Assembly (NCBI GenBank): GCA_024679565.1
Contig: JAIBDD010000008.1
Location: 31,307-95,306, forward strand
Source: Bacteroidota bacterium
GTDB lineage: Bacteria; Bacteroidota; Bacteroidia; NS11-12g; UBA9320
Length of the DNA stretch: 64,000 bases
Direction: 5' to 3'
Of the stretch, positions 38,520 to 46,471 are shown one piece after another. The notes below the pieces were generated by a model, which saw only the letters and a program-made list of their open reading frames with translations, searched no databases and had not been told where the DNA came from. A program made the position numbers and the translations under genes. The stretch's first letter is position 1; each line of letters begins with the position of its first letter.

Positions 38520-39119
38520 ATGGCATTTGAATTACCTGCACTACCGTATGCAACAGACGCGTTAGAGCCAAACATCGACACACGCACAATGGAAATACAT
38601 CATGGCAAGCATCACGCTGGTTATGTTGCCAAGTTAAATGCAGCGGTTGAAGGAACAGAGATCGAAGGAAAGTCTCTCGAAGATTTATTAAAGAATCACA
38701 ACGATAACGGAGCAGTTCGCAATAACGGCGGAGGGCACTATAACCACAGTTTATTTTGGAGTATTATGTCACCGAACGGTGGAGGCGCACCTTCTGGTGA
38801 TCTTGCAGCGGCAATTGAAAGTGATCTAGGTGGAATGGATGCTTTCAAAACAGCTTTTGCTAATGCAGCGGCAACACAATTCGGTTCTGGATGGGCTTGG
38901 TTGTGTGTATGCGAAGGAAAGCTTTGTGTTTGTAGCACGCCAAATCAAGACAACCCAGTAATGGGCGCTGGATGTGCTGGAACACCAATAATGGGTATCG
39001 ATGTATGGGAACATGCTTATTACTTGAACTATCAAAACAGACGTCCCGACTACATCGCGGCATTTTGGAATGTGGTGAATTGGGATGAAGTTGCAAAGCG
39101 ATACGCTGCAGCGAAATAA
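38520..39119 (+). CDS. Iron/manganese superoxide dismutase
   Basis: 199 aa from ATG 38520; an earlier in-frame TTG (38493) lies on the promoter element and is unlikely. Metal ligands are His in HHGKHH, His in HYNHSLFW, and Asp/His in [22 protein letters not shown] and [19 protein letters not shown] are classic. No signal peptide is present, so it is cytoplasmic. The stretch around [20 protein letters not shown] has an unusual run of Cys residues. Fe versus Mn use cannot be decided from the sequence. A strong terminator follows. Confidence 0.96.
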   Translation: MAFELPALPYATDALEPNIDTRTMEIHHGKHHAGYVAKLNAAVEGTEIEGKSLEDLLKNHNDNGAVRNNGGGHYNHSLFWSIMSPNGGGAPSGDLAAAIESDLGGMDAFKTAFANAAATQFGSGWAWLCVCEGKLCVCSTPNQDNPVMGAGCAGTPIMGIDVWEHAYYLNYQNRRPDYIAAFWNVVNWDEVAKRYAAAK

Positions 39120-39140
39120 TCTTAACAGAAACTATTGTAG

Positions 39141-39172
39141 AGCCCTAAGTGTAAAAGCTTGGGGCTTTTTTT
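39141..39172 (+). terminator. Rho-independent terminator after superoxide dismutase
   Basis: A nine-base stem AGCCCTAAG / CTTGGGGCT (one G-U pair) with an 8-base loop is followed by seven T. It closes the sod transcript. Confidence 0.85.
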
Positions 39173-39198
39173 ATGAGTTGCGTGTTTCTAATATTGTT

Positions 39199-39600
39199 CT
39201 ACTTTTCGATTGTGTTGTTCGCTTCCCAAAGGGTAAAACTCGTTAGTTCGGTTTGAATCTTTTTTATTACAAATGCGATAACAGTGGCATCATCAATAAA
39301 ACCGAGACCCACAATAAAATCAGGGAGAACATCAAATGGGTTCACGAAATACACAATCCCTGCTACAACATATACGAGCGTTGAGACGGAAAAGTCTTTA
39401 TAATGCCCGGTGATATATGCCTTAAGCATCCTAAATAATTTTTGAAGGTCATCAAAGAAACCGCTTAGTGCGTTGTTTTCGTCTTTTGCTTTTTTGATAC
39501 CCTTGTCTAAAACGGTTTTTAGTTTTGTACCGTTGTTTAATAGTTCTTCAGCCTTGCGTTTGGCTTTGTCAAAACCTTTGGGTTGATCTTTATTAGACAT
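39199..39600 (-). CDS. YkvA/DUF1232-family membrane protein
   Basis: 133 aa from ATG 39600, which gives the natural polar N-terminus (MSNKDQPKGFDKAK); 15 more residues could be added from ATG 39645. The DUF1232 core is at about residues 75-112 (STLVYVVAGIVYFVNPFDVLPDFIVGLGFIDDATVI). The family has one or two membrane helices and unknown function. It is convergent with sod and downstream of the AsmA-like gene across a 233-bp gap. Confidence 0.88.
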   Translation of the reverse strand: MSNKDQPKGFDKAKRKAEELLNNGTKLKTVLDKGIKKAKDENNALSGFFDDLQKLFRMLKAYITGHYKDFSVSTLVYVVAGIVYFVNPFDVLPDFIVGLGFIDDATVIAFVIKKIQTELTSFTLWEANNTIEK

Positions 39601-39673
39601 ATGTGTAAGTTGGTATGAAATCAGCAAATTCACAAATATTTTCAACCAAATGCTGGTTTCTTACGTCATAGAC

Positions 39674-39713
39674 TATGTAATGTCTGATTGTCTGAATTAT
39701 AGAATGTCTGAAT
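39674..39713 (-). repeat. Array of 8-bp units (ATTCAGAC type)
   Basis: On the minus strand this reads as consecutive 8-mers ATTCAGAC, ATTCTATA, ATTCAGAC, AATCAGAC, ATTACATA. The same 8-bp period and the identical unit ATTCAGAC recur at 53.4 kb on the plus strand. It lies about 120-160 bp downstream of the AsmA-like gene, in that gene's sense direction. Confidence 0.7.
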
Positions 39714-39833
39714 AGTGAATTTATTAATGTGGATGTGATTTAACTTCAACTTCACTCTTTCCAGTCTATATTCTTTTATCTTTTTTCTCTGTTCTTAGGT
39801 CGATTAGCGCAAGGCATAATAACCAATCTGAAA

Positions 39834-42299
39834 TCACTCATCCTCCCACTGAACCTTCTTACGGTCTTCGGTTGGGGATTTTTCGCGCTTAATTTCACGT
39901 TTAAGTTCTTTAAAGAAATTTTGACGTTCTTTTTTAACCTCGTTTTTGATTTTGTCTTTAACCGCTTTGCGATCATATTTGATTTTAAGGTCATCAGGTG
40001 TGCCAACCATAAGAATAAAAGCACTCAAACCACCATCTTTATTTTCTTCTAGTTGTCGCTCTTTTTTGCGTTTTACCCATCCTGATTTGTTAGCGAGCAA
40101 TTCGGTAATGCGAATTTTGAGTTGATAGTTCATGTAATTATCAAAGTTGTGCGTCCCGGAAATTTCTACATTCAATGCATTGTTTTGAATGTTCATGGTT
40201 GGTATAAAGATAGTTCTGTCGTAAATCTCGATTGTGTTTTTTAGTTCTTTGAACTTAATGTCTTGCAAGTCTTCTAAGTCAATAAAACTTGATAATGTTT
40301 CCATGGTAGTGTAGTCTTTTAACCGACCATCTTCAATCAGCACATCCGCCAATGACTTAAAACTGTCTTCAATCGCATTGAAACGTCGGTCAAATAGCAT
40401 GTGCAAGTCTATTGTGGTGGTAAGTCTTCCTTGAAGGATTTCAGGAGTAAATTCGGATTGACCAAAATTGTCGAAATCTTTAAGCAATTCTTCTATGGCA
40501 ACATTTTCTGAAATAGATGTCGAGCTTAATGCGAATTCTTCCTCAAATTCAAGCAACTCACCGTCCATTTGGTTCGTGCCTCCCCAAGCATCAAAAATTA
40601 AATTTCTAAAAAGTATACCACGATTGTCCCATAACAACCTCCCCGTGAGATTTTTTGCTTTAAAGTTGGACCAAACAAAATTTTCAACTTCAAGTTTTAG
40701 GTCGGTATCTATATCATAATTCAACGATGTTAATTTAGTTGTGTCAACATTCTCTGTTGTGTCTCCGCTGAAATCAAGATTAATCTGGGTACTTTTTAAT
40801 GTGCCGTTTATTTTTAAGCGCTTTTGATTTACCAAATACGTCTGCCAGTTGCCAATGGTACCAACAAAATCCACATTGTTTTTCCAAAGCTCCCCTTTGA
40901 TTTCAACTTGATTCAGGGCATCACCTTTTATTCGACACTTGGTAAACAGTTGTTTAGCTATGGAGCCGTCTACCCCGTTATAATTAACATCTCTAAGTTC
41001 AATATCACCTTGAACTGTTGACGCACTGAAGTTTAACTGATCGAGGGTGTCGTTATACGGGAGCTTGCCCTCCACATTAAAAAGGGTTTTGCCCGATAAC
41101 TCGTCGGATTCATTCTGGACAATAAGCCCTTTTATGTCTGAAAAGTCTACCAAACCTTTCAGGGCGAATTGTATGTCAGGTGTTGAGAGGTCTTTGATAT
41201 CCAACAACCCTGAAATACTGGACTTATTCATATTGAGTTCCTCCAAATCGATATGCATATCAAGTTGCTTTGAGGAGGGGTTTTTTAAAGTGCCTGTAAG
41301 ATTAATTTTTTGACAGTTTAGGTCATGCGTTTTAGACGTTACTGAAGCATCAACAAATCCGAAAGCGACATTGATGTCGGGCCAAGAATCTTCTGTAAAG
41401 CGACCTAGAATTTTCCCAGAAACATCAATTTGCCCTGCGCTCTTTAAATCACGTAAGGTGTAAGCCACTTCATTAGGTAAAACGGATATAACAGCTTGAA
41501 CATCTATTTTAGTTCCATTAAACGTAAGGTCCAAGTCTGGCTCTGTACCAACCAATAAAACATCACCTTTAACGTCGAGCATTAAATTGTCCATCCCGAT
41601 TTTACCCTTTTCTATGTGGTAAGCATTAATTTTTTGATCGATTTCTAGCTCAAGGTCTGTTCTAATTTTTTTGCCAATGACATAGTCAACACCACCTAAT
41701 GTGAGGTGGTCAAAAAGCCCATCGCCTTTAGTTTTTAATTTATACGTGTCGTCTTTGAATTTACCTGAAAAGAGTAATTCATCCGTCTCAAAGTTGAGAC
41801 TTTGGTTTTGGGTTTGATCCACATAAACACACCTGAAGCCTTTCATTACGACATGCTTCAGGTCAATATCAAGGCTTGTTTCAGAAGATGTGGTGTCTGG
41901 TTTAAAAATATCAAAGTTGGTGACCCCGTTTTTGTCTGTAAACATGCGCAGCGCACCACCAGACAGTTCAATTTTGTCAATTTCGTTGTTACCTTTTAGT
42001 AACGTGAGTGGATTAAACTTAACTACAACACGACGTGCGTACAGCAAGTGTTGGTTATAATGTGGCTTCGATTCGTTAATCCGAACATTAGTGAGCTCAA
42101 GACTGAGGTTTGGGAAAGTTCTAAGCCCATTAAGGTTTACTGCATTTACTGTAGCGCGAACGTTCAACTGCTCATTAAGCTCGGCTATAAGCACGTTACG
42201 CAATACTTTGCCTCCAACATAATATGAAGCTAAAATTACTGGAGTGGCATATAGTAGCCACCATAATAATTTATGGAGGTATTTGATTCTTTTTTTCAG
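39834..42299 (-). CDS. AsmA-family protein (inner-membrane anchored, periplasmic)
   Basis: The frame is open from a stop at 42336-42338 to TGA 39834. The earliest conventional start is TTG 42203 (789 aa), but that removes a clear N-terminal helix: upstream codons encode a basic segment followed by LLWWLLYATPVILASYYVGG, the membrane anchor expected for AsmA proteins. I therefore extend to CTG 42299 (KKRIKYLHKLL...), 821 codons. No ATG or GTG lies in this upstream stretch. The body is repetitive beta structure with many short hydrophobic strands (GLRTFPNLSLELTNVRI, LKNTIEIYDRTIFIPTMNIQNNALNVEISG), as in AsmA/YhdP phospholipid-transport bridges. The C-terminus is very basic. The start assignment is uncertain. 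Confidence 0.82.
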   Translation of the reverse strand: MKKRIKYLHKLLWWLLYATPVILASYYVGGKVLRNVLIAELNEQLNVRATVNAVNLNGLRTFPNLSLELTNVRINESKPHYNQHLLYARRVVVKFNPLTLLKGNNEIDKIELSGGALRMFTDKNGVTNFDIFKPDTTSSETSLDIDLKHVVMKGFRCVYVDQTQNQSLNFETDELLFSGKFKDDTYKLKTKGDGLFDHLTLGGVDYVIGKKIRTDLELEIDQKINAYHIEKGKIGMDNLMLDVKGDVLLVGTEPDLDLTFNGTKIDVQAVISVLPNEVAYTLRDLKSAGQIDVSGKILGRFTEDSWPDINVAFGFVDASVTSKTHDLNCQKINLTGTLKNPSSKQLDMHIDLEELNMNKSSISGLLDIKDLSTPDIQFALKGLVDFSDIKGLIVQNESDELSGKTLFNVEGKLPYNDTLDQLNFSASTVQGDIELRDVNYNGVDGSIAKQLFTKCRIKGDALNQVEIKGELWKNNVDFVGTIGNWQTYLVNQKRLKINGTLKSTQINLDFSGDTTENVDTTKLTSLNYDIDTDLKLEVENFVWSNFKAKNLTGRLLWDNRGILFRNLIFDAWGGTNQMDGELLEFEEEFALSSTSISENVAIEELLKDFDNFGQSEFTPEILQGRLTTTIDLHMLFDRRFNAIEDSFKSLADVLIEDGRLKDYTTMETLSSFIDLEDLQDIKFKELKNTIEIYDRTIFIPTMNIQNNALNVEISGTHNFDNYMNYQLKIRITELLANKSGWVKRKKERQLEENKDGGLSAFILMVGTPDDLKIKYDRKAVKDKIKNEVKKERQNFFKELKREIKREKSPTEDRKKVQWEDE

Positions 42300-42450
42300 T
42301 TTTTTACTGCTTATAAATGCTAACAGACAAAGATGCTACATTGGTGCCTTTGTTTACCCAAAACGAATAAACATGGGGCGGTGGTGTGTCTACAATTTGT
42401 GGCAATGAATTTTTTTTAAAAAAAGTAAGGAAATACGATTTGGGTAATAT

Positions 42451-42458
42451 TATATTTG
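42451..42458 (+). promoter_or_regulatory. -7 promoter element for tRNA-Val
   Basis: TATATTTG matches TAnnTTTG and lies 19 bp upstream of the first base of the tRNA. Confidence 0.6.
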
Positions 42459-42477
42459 CAGCCCTCAAAAGGAGTAG

Positions 42478-42552
42478 GGGCGATTAGCTCAGTTGGTTTA
42501 GAGCATCTGCCTTACAAGCAGAGGGTCGTAGGTTCGAATCCTACATCGCCCA
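42478..42552 (+). tRNA. tRNA-Val (anticodon TAC)
   Basis: 75 nt. The acceptor stem GGGCGAT/ATCGCCC is perfect, the D arm is GCTC...GAGC, and the anticodon stem CTGCC...GGCAG-like arm (TCTGC/GCAGA) closes a loop with TAC. The T arm is GTAGG TTCGAATC CTAC and the discriminator base is A. CCA is not encoded. It is alone, with its own promoter and terminator. Confidence 0.96.
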
Positions 42553-42571
42553 CACTGATTATCAGAAATTT

Positions 42572-42601
42572 AAAAGCCTTGCAGACATGTAAGGCTTTTT
42601 T
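42572..42601 (+). terminator. Rho-independent terminator after tRNA-Val
   Basis: The stem AAAAGCCTT / AAGGCTTTT encloses a loop of about 10 bases and is followed by a T-run. It lies 20 bp after the tRNA. Confidence 0.8.
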
Positions 42602-43008
42602 ATTTGCATACAATTTGCATACTTTAAGACTGGTTTTGTTATTTGTGGGCACTGAATTGTGTTGATAATCTAATAAAGAGATAAAAGATTATTATTTAAG
42701 CACGTTAATTAAGAAACGAGATACTCAATCATAATTGTTTCAATGCAAACAGCCGATAAATATTCGGCTCTCATCTTAGCGATAGTAAAAGAAAACTGTA
42801 ACAGCGTTAAATCATTTAGCCCTAAGTTCAAAAAAGGGATGCAGTGTCTAGTATGATTTTTGATAGGCGTACGTATTAACCGGCCATTCTATTTATGATT
42901 ATACTCACGTTATTCATTTAGCTGACGGTATACACAATAAACAGATCAAGAAGAAAACGTAAAAGACCTTCTTAAGGTGTTTTTAATAATAGAAAACAGA
43001 AAAACTAA
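42602..43008. other. Gene-free stretch downstream of tRNA-Val
   Basis: No credible ORF. It opens with a short direct repeat ATTTGCATAC at 42602-42611 and 42613-42622. A hairpin AGCCGA/TCGGCT is at 42751-42769, and ACCTT-CTT-AAGGT at 42965-42977 is followed by a T-run. Regions after tRNA genes are frequent integration sites, but no integrase gene or tRNA 3'-end duplication is visible here. Confidence 0.5.
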
Positions 43009-43077
43009 TGCCAACAATCGCTAAAAATCATAACCGTACCAACCTAACCGTTTTACGCTTTTTAGCGTAGCGTTGGC
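43009..43077 (+). repeat. attC-like imperfect palindrome
   Basis: The outer arms GCCAAC / GTTGGC (6 bp) and inner arms CGCTAAAAA / TTTTTAGCG (9 bp) are separated by unequal unpaired spacers (AAT against TAGC), with a central loop of about 35 nt. This two-box layout with an unpaired spacer is that of integron attC sites, although the outer box GTTGGCA departs from the classic GTTRRRY. An orphan gene starts 25 bp after it. No integron integrase is in the window. Confidence 0.4.
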
Positions 43078-43101
43078 ACCAATAAAACAAAAGATTTTTA
43101 A

Positions 43102-43536
43102 ATGAAGGTCTGGATAGAAAAAACAATAGTAAAAGGAAGACAAGACAGGCTTGAAGGAGATCTCAAATTAGGCAAGGCTTTATGGTCTCCAACAAAAGAC
43201 AAAAGAGGTGCTGATATTTATAGTTCTATGAGAGATGTTCGTGAGGGCGATATAGTTCTTCACTTAACTGATAACAAAGGCCTAACAGCGATTTCAAAAG
43301 TATCAAAACCCTACTATGAGGGAAATGGAGCAATAGGATCTGACTGGGAAGGATCAGCTTATATCATTAAACTTACCAGTTTTACTGAACTTAACCCTCC
43401 TCTTAACAGAACGGATCACCGACCGCAGGGAGGCAATCCGGGAAAGTGCGGGATTAAGTTTGAGAGTGAGAAAAAGGCGCAGCACGAAGGCTTTTGGAGT
43501 GTTGGTCAAAGTCGTGGTGACTGGAATGTAATTTAG
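43102..43536 (+). CDS. EVE/PUA-like domain protein fragment, orphan gene
   Basis: 144 aa. Residues 1-105 resemble the EVE/PUA-like domain found at the N-terminus of McrB-type modification-dependent restriction proteins and related DNA/RNA-modification readers: MKVWIEKTI, then GDIVLHLTDNKGLTAISKVSKPYYE and YIIKLTSFTELNPPLNR. From about residue 106 the sequence (TDHRPQGGNPGKCGIKFES...) no longer looks like the family and the DNA becomes GC-richer, so the ORF may be chimeric or truncated. No restriction partner genes are adjacent. It lies just after the attC-like palindrome, as a cassette gene would. Confidence 0.55.
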   Translation: MKVWIEKTIVKGRQDRLEGDLKLGKALWSPTKDKRGADIYSSMRDVREGDIVLHLTDNKGLTAISKVSKPYYEGNGAIGSDWEGSAYIIKLTSFTELNPPLNRTDHRPQGGNPGKCGIKFESEKKAQHEGFWSVGQSRGDWNVI

Positions 43537-43773
43537 CACATCTGCCTTCAATATCCATAATATATTATCCTTAAGGTTTAAGCTAGAAGCTTCTGGAGAG
43601 CTTAAGTCGTTAAACGACTTAGAGTCTAAAGTAGTTCCATCCGACAAACGGAATTTGCATATTTTATTTTCAGAATCAGAAATGGTTTAGCAAGTTTGTT
43701 CTGCTTTTGCGTCGAATTTGGCAAAGCTTAAAATGCTAAAAATAGTAACAATAGATAGGTAGTAATTTTTCAT
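43354..43773 (-). pseudogene. Possible small secreted-protein gene broken by an in-frame stop
   Basis: From ATG 43773 the frame encodes a good signal peptide (MKNYYLSIVTIFSILSFAKF, then DAKA) and reaches TAA at 43687-43689 after 28 codons. The same frame then continues open for over 100 codons with protein-like sequence (SENKICKFRLSDGTTLDSKSF, then LKDNILWILKADVLNYIP). The last 50 codons overlap the 3' end of the EVE-like gene on the other strand and are probably not original. I recognise no family. The gap 43537-43949 contains nothing else that I can support. Confidence 0.35.
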
Positions 43774-43949
43774 ACATGCGACATTAAAAATGGATTGAGT
43801 TGCCTCTTTCCGATTTTATATAAACAAAGCGTTTGCCAAAAGTTAAAATGACAGAATTCAGCACATTGAGTCTGTGCCCAAATGCGCCAAAAACTCATAT
43901 GTGGGCAATAGTCCAAAAAGAGAGACATCATGACAATTGGTTTTTACTG

Positions 43950-45644
43950 CTATTGAAACAGTTTGAAAAGATTGATTTTTTCGTAGCTATACTTGCCCTT
44001 GAGTTGGTCAAATAAGACTTTCGATCTTACAGTCCCATTTTCTAAGAAATCGGATTCGTTGTCGCGGGTCTTTATTTCTAATAGAGCAACTTCCATTTCC
44101 TCTAGACCAACAAGTGCTGGTTTAAGTCGACTATATTCTAAAGTAACACCTTCAGATTTGAGTGAAACTAGATGGCTAATGATAGTTCCCGTCGTAAGAC
44201 CACGTTCATCAGCAATAGCCTTAAGCGACTTACCCTCTTCAAAAAGAACACGGGTTTGTTCCTGCGTTGATATTTTGTTCTTTTTCGCGCTTGCAGCTCG
44301 ACTTTGTTTTTTTATGTCTTTTGGGTCAGTAAGCCCACCACAGTGTTTTATAAAATTGATTTGATCCTTTTTAATTTTGGATATATCTAAACCATTCTCT
44401 GCATGGGCACTGAGTTCTTGAAATCGTTTGTCCGCTTTTAGCGCTAATCCGTCAACCTGCAGGGCTATTTCATTGTATCCTAATAATCGTAGACCGTTTA
44501 AGTCTTTCAAACGCGAAAGGGCAACATACCCTTGTCCAGTTTCAAATGTTTTTGTTAAATCAACTTCAGCTGCCTCTAATGTCATTCCTTGGCTTTTATG
44601 GACGGTTATAGCCCAGGCCAACCTTAAGGGTATTTGAGTAAAGGACGCCAATGTTTTACCAGATTCATCTTCGACCGACCAGGCTTCTGGCTCTGCTGTG
44701 ATTTCCTTACCACTACTAAGTTTTATAATAGGGTAGCCAGTATCTGGGTCAAACGCCGAAACGGTACCAAGTGTTCCGTTCATATATCCCTTTTCGTAAT
44801 TGTTTTTAACAAACATGACACGGGCGTTCTCTTTTAGAATTAGATTATCTGGTGCTAAAACAGATTTGGTTAACATCTCCTGTAAACCTTGGTTGCCTTT
44901 TGTTTTTGCCACAAAAATCTCTTCTTCACCAGCAAGTATTTCAATTTCTTGAAGGTTAACACGATCAACATCGAAATTGTGGCTATACAAACGCGTCGGC
45001 TCTTCTTTAAACTTGTTATATACGGCCTCATCCAAGATACTCATGCCTTCAGGTGATACGTCGTTTTTCCTAATCTGATTCAACACATCATTCAGCTCAT
45101 TGTCGGTTTGACGGAATTGCTCTGTTAGGTAGCATACAGTTAAGTTGGCATCAACCCATGACTTGCTCATAAAAGCAAACTTGTCGCGGTTCAATTCTTC
45201 GTTTTTGGTGACCGGAGGTAGCTGAAAAAAATCACCAGACAAAACCACCTGTAACCCTCCAAAAGATTCAAAACTTGATTTCAGATGAATCAATATTTCG
45301 TCGACCATCTGTAACTGATTTTTATGCAACATTGATATCTCATCAATGATAAGCACCTTGGCATTTTGAACGTTTTTTTGAATGTATTTTTTCTCGGAGA
45401 GCTTTCTTAAGTCAACTTGATGAATGTTGTCTTTAACACCCATGCCACACCATGAATGAATCGTTTGACCATTCATATGAGTAGCGGCTATACCTGTAGA
45501 CGCAGTTATCGCAACAGGAATTTTACGTTCCTTTAGATATTGTATGTATTGGTTTAATACATACGTTTTACCAGTTCCAGCCGAACCTGTTAGGAAAACA
45601 TTTTTCCCAGACTTTAGCAGGTTTAAAGCTGTCTCTTGTTGCAT
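43950..45644 (-). CDS. Pif1-like SF1B DNA helicase with C-terminal HTH domain
   Basis: 564 aa. Walker A is GSAGTGKT at residues 20-27, Walker B is LIIDEISMLHK, and VLSGDFFQLPPV and AITVHKSQGMTLE are SF1B/Pif1 motifs. The last 130 residues hold a helicase-associated helix-turn-helix (SLKAIADERGLTTGTIISHL) before a short tail, as in HTH_40-type helicases. It should unwind DNA 5'-3', perhaps through G-quadruplexes or replication barriers. It starts 5 bp upstream-to-downstream of the terC stop (4-bp gap), on the same strand. Confidence 0.92.
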   Translation of the reverse strand: MQQETALNLLKSGKNVFLTGSAGTGKTYVLNQYIQYLKERKIPVAITASTGIAATHMNGQTIHSWCGMGVKDNIHQVDLRKLSEKKYIQKNVQNAKVLIIDEISMLHKNQLQMVDEILIHLKSSFESFGGLQVVLSGDFFQLPPVTKNEELNRDKFAFMSKSWVDANLTVCYLTEQFRQTDNELNDVLNQIRKNDVSPEGMSILDEAVYNKFKEEPTRLYSHNFDVDRVNLQEIEILAGEEEIFVAKTKGNQGLQEMLTKSVLAPDNLILKENARVMFVKNNYEKGYMNGTLGTVSAFDPDTGYPIIKLSSGKEITAEPEAWSVEDESGKTLASFTQIPLRLAWAITVHKSQGMTLEAAEVDLTKTFETGQGYVALSRLKDLNGLRLLGYNEIALQVDGLALKADKRFQELSAHAENGLDISKIKKDQINFIKHCGGLTDPKDIKKQSRAASAKKNKISTQEQTRVLFEEGKSLKAIADERGLTTGTIISHLVSLKSEGVTLEYSRLKPALVGLEEMEVALLEIKTRDNESDFLENGTVRSKVLFDQLKGKYSYEKINLFKLFQ

Positions 45645-45648
45645 CGTC

Positions 45649-46446
45649 TTATTCTGAGTGGTCTAGTTTTTTTGATATTTTTCGTTGATATCTACCTTGT
45701 ACGACATCAATCAAGACCATAATAGTAATGATAAAATAGAAAGTAACCTTGTTCATAACGGTGATCTTCGTGCCTGCTATCTCCAAATGCGCCAAATGAC
45801 CTCCTTCTGTAATCAACATGATGCCTACCACAAACAGAACAAACAATCCAAGCACCTCATACATGCGATTTCTTTTCAAGAAAGTAGATACACTATCTGC
45901 CAACCAAATCATTAAAATACCACCAATGATGATGGCCGTAGCCATAACAACAAAGACTTGAGACAACGCCATGGCACTTAAAATGGAATCGAAGGAAAAT
46001 ACCAAATTCATCAACACAATCCAGAAAATAACCTGTCCGGCGGTTTTAGGTTTTTTAGTAGTTTGTCCATTGTTGTCGGGATCTAAACTCATCATATGCC
46101 ATATTTCTTTTATGGCTGTATACAGTATGAAAATTCCACCAAACAAAACGATTAAGCTATGGAGATTAAAAGTACCTACAAAGATTCCTTCCATGTTAAT
46201 GCTAAACAGGGTATCTTGAACCATTGAGATAACGCGCATCAAGATGAATAGTAGTGCTATTCTAAATACGACGGCAAGACCAATCCCGGTTTTTCTAACC
46301 AGACTTTGTTTGTCTTCAGGAGCCTTTTGCGATTCTAGAGATATATACAGTAAGTTGTCGAATCCCAAAACAGCTTGTAGCATGACAAGCATAATGAGGT
46401 CTCCAAGGTTTTCTAATGTAAAAATTGAAAGTAAAACAGTGTTCAT
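45649..46446 (-). CDS. TerC-family integral membrane protein
   Basis: 265 aa from ATG 46446; an upstream start at 46512 would overlap the M28 gene and add a non-membrane leader. About seven transmembrane helices are visible. The family motif is AVLGFDNLLYISL near the N-terminus, with a second acidic helix (VFSFDSILSAMALSQ). TerC/Alx/MeeF proteins export manganese or aid metallation of exported proteins; the tellurite-resistance name is historical. It lies between the glutaminyl cyclase and helicase genes, all on one strand. Confidence 0.93.
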   Translation of the reverse strand: MNTVLLSIFTLENLGDLIMLVMLQAVLGFDNLLYISLESQKAPEDKQSLVRKTGIGLAVVFRIALLFILMRVISMVQDTLFSINMEGIFVGTFNLHSLIVLFGGIFILYTAIKEIWHMMSLDPDNNGQTTKKPKTAGQVIFWIVLMNLVFSFDSILSAMALSQVFVVMATAIIIGGILMIWLADSVSTFLKRNRMYEVLGLFVLFVVGIMLITEGGHLAHLEIAGTKITVMNKVTFYFIITIMVLIDVVQGRYQRKISKKLDHSE

Positions 46447-46471
46447 ATCCGAAAAGGTATTAAAATTTAGA

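Noticed and set aside
42602..42622. Integrase attachment site from the ATTTGCATAC direct repeat
   Set aside because: The repeat is short, does not duplicate the tRNA 3' end, and no recombinase gene is present.
43833..44015. 60-aa plus-strand ORF near the helicase 3' end
   Set aside because: It overlaps the helicase C-terminus on the other strand and its composition is not protein-like. No start signal is present.
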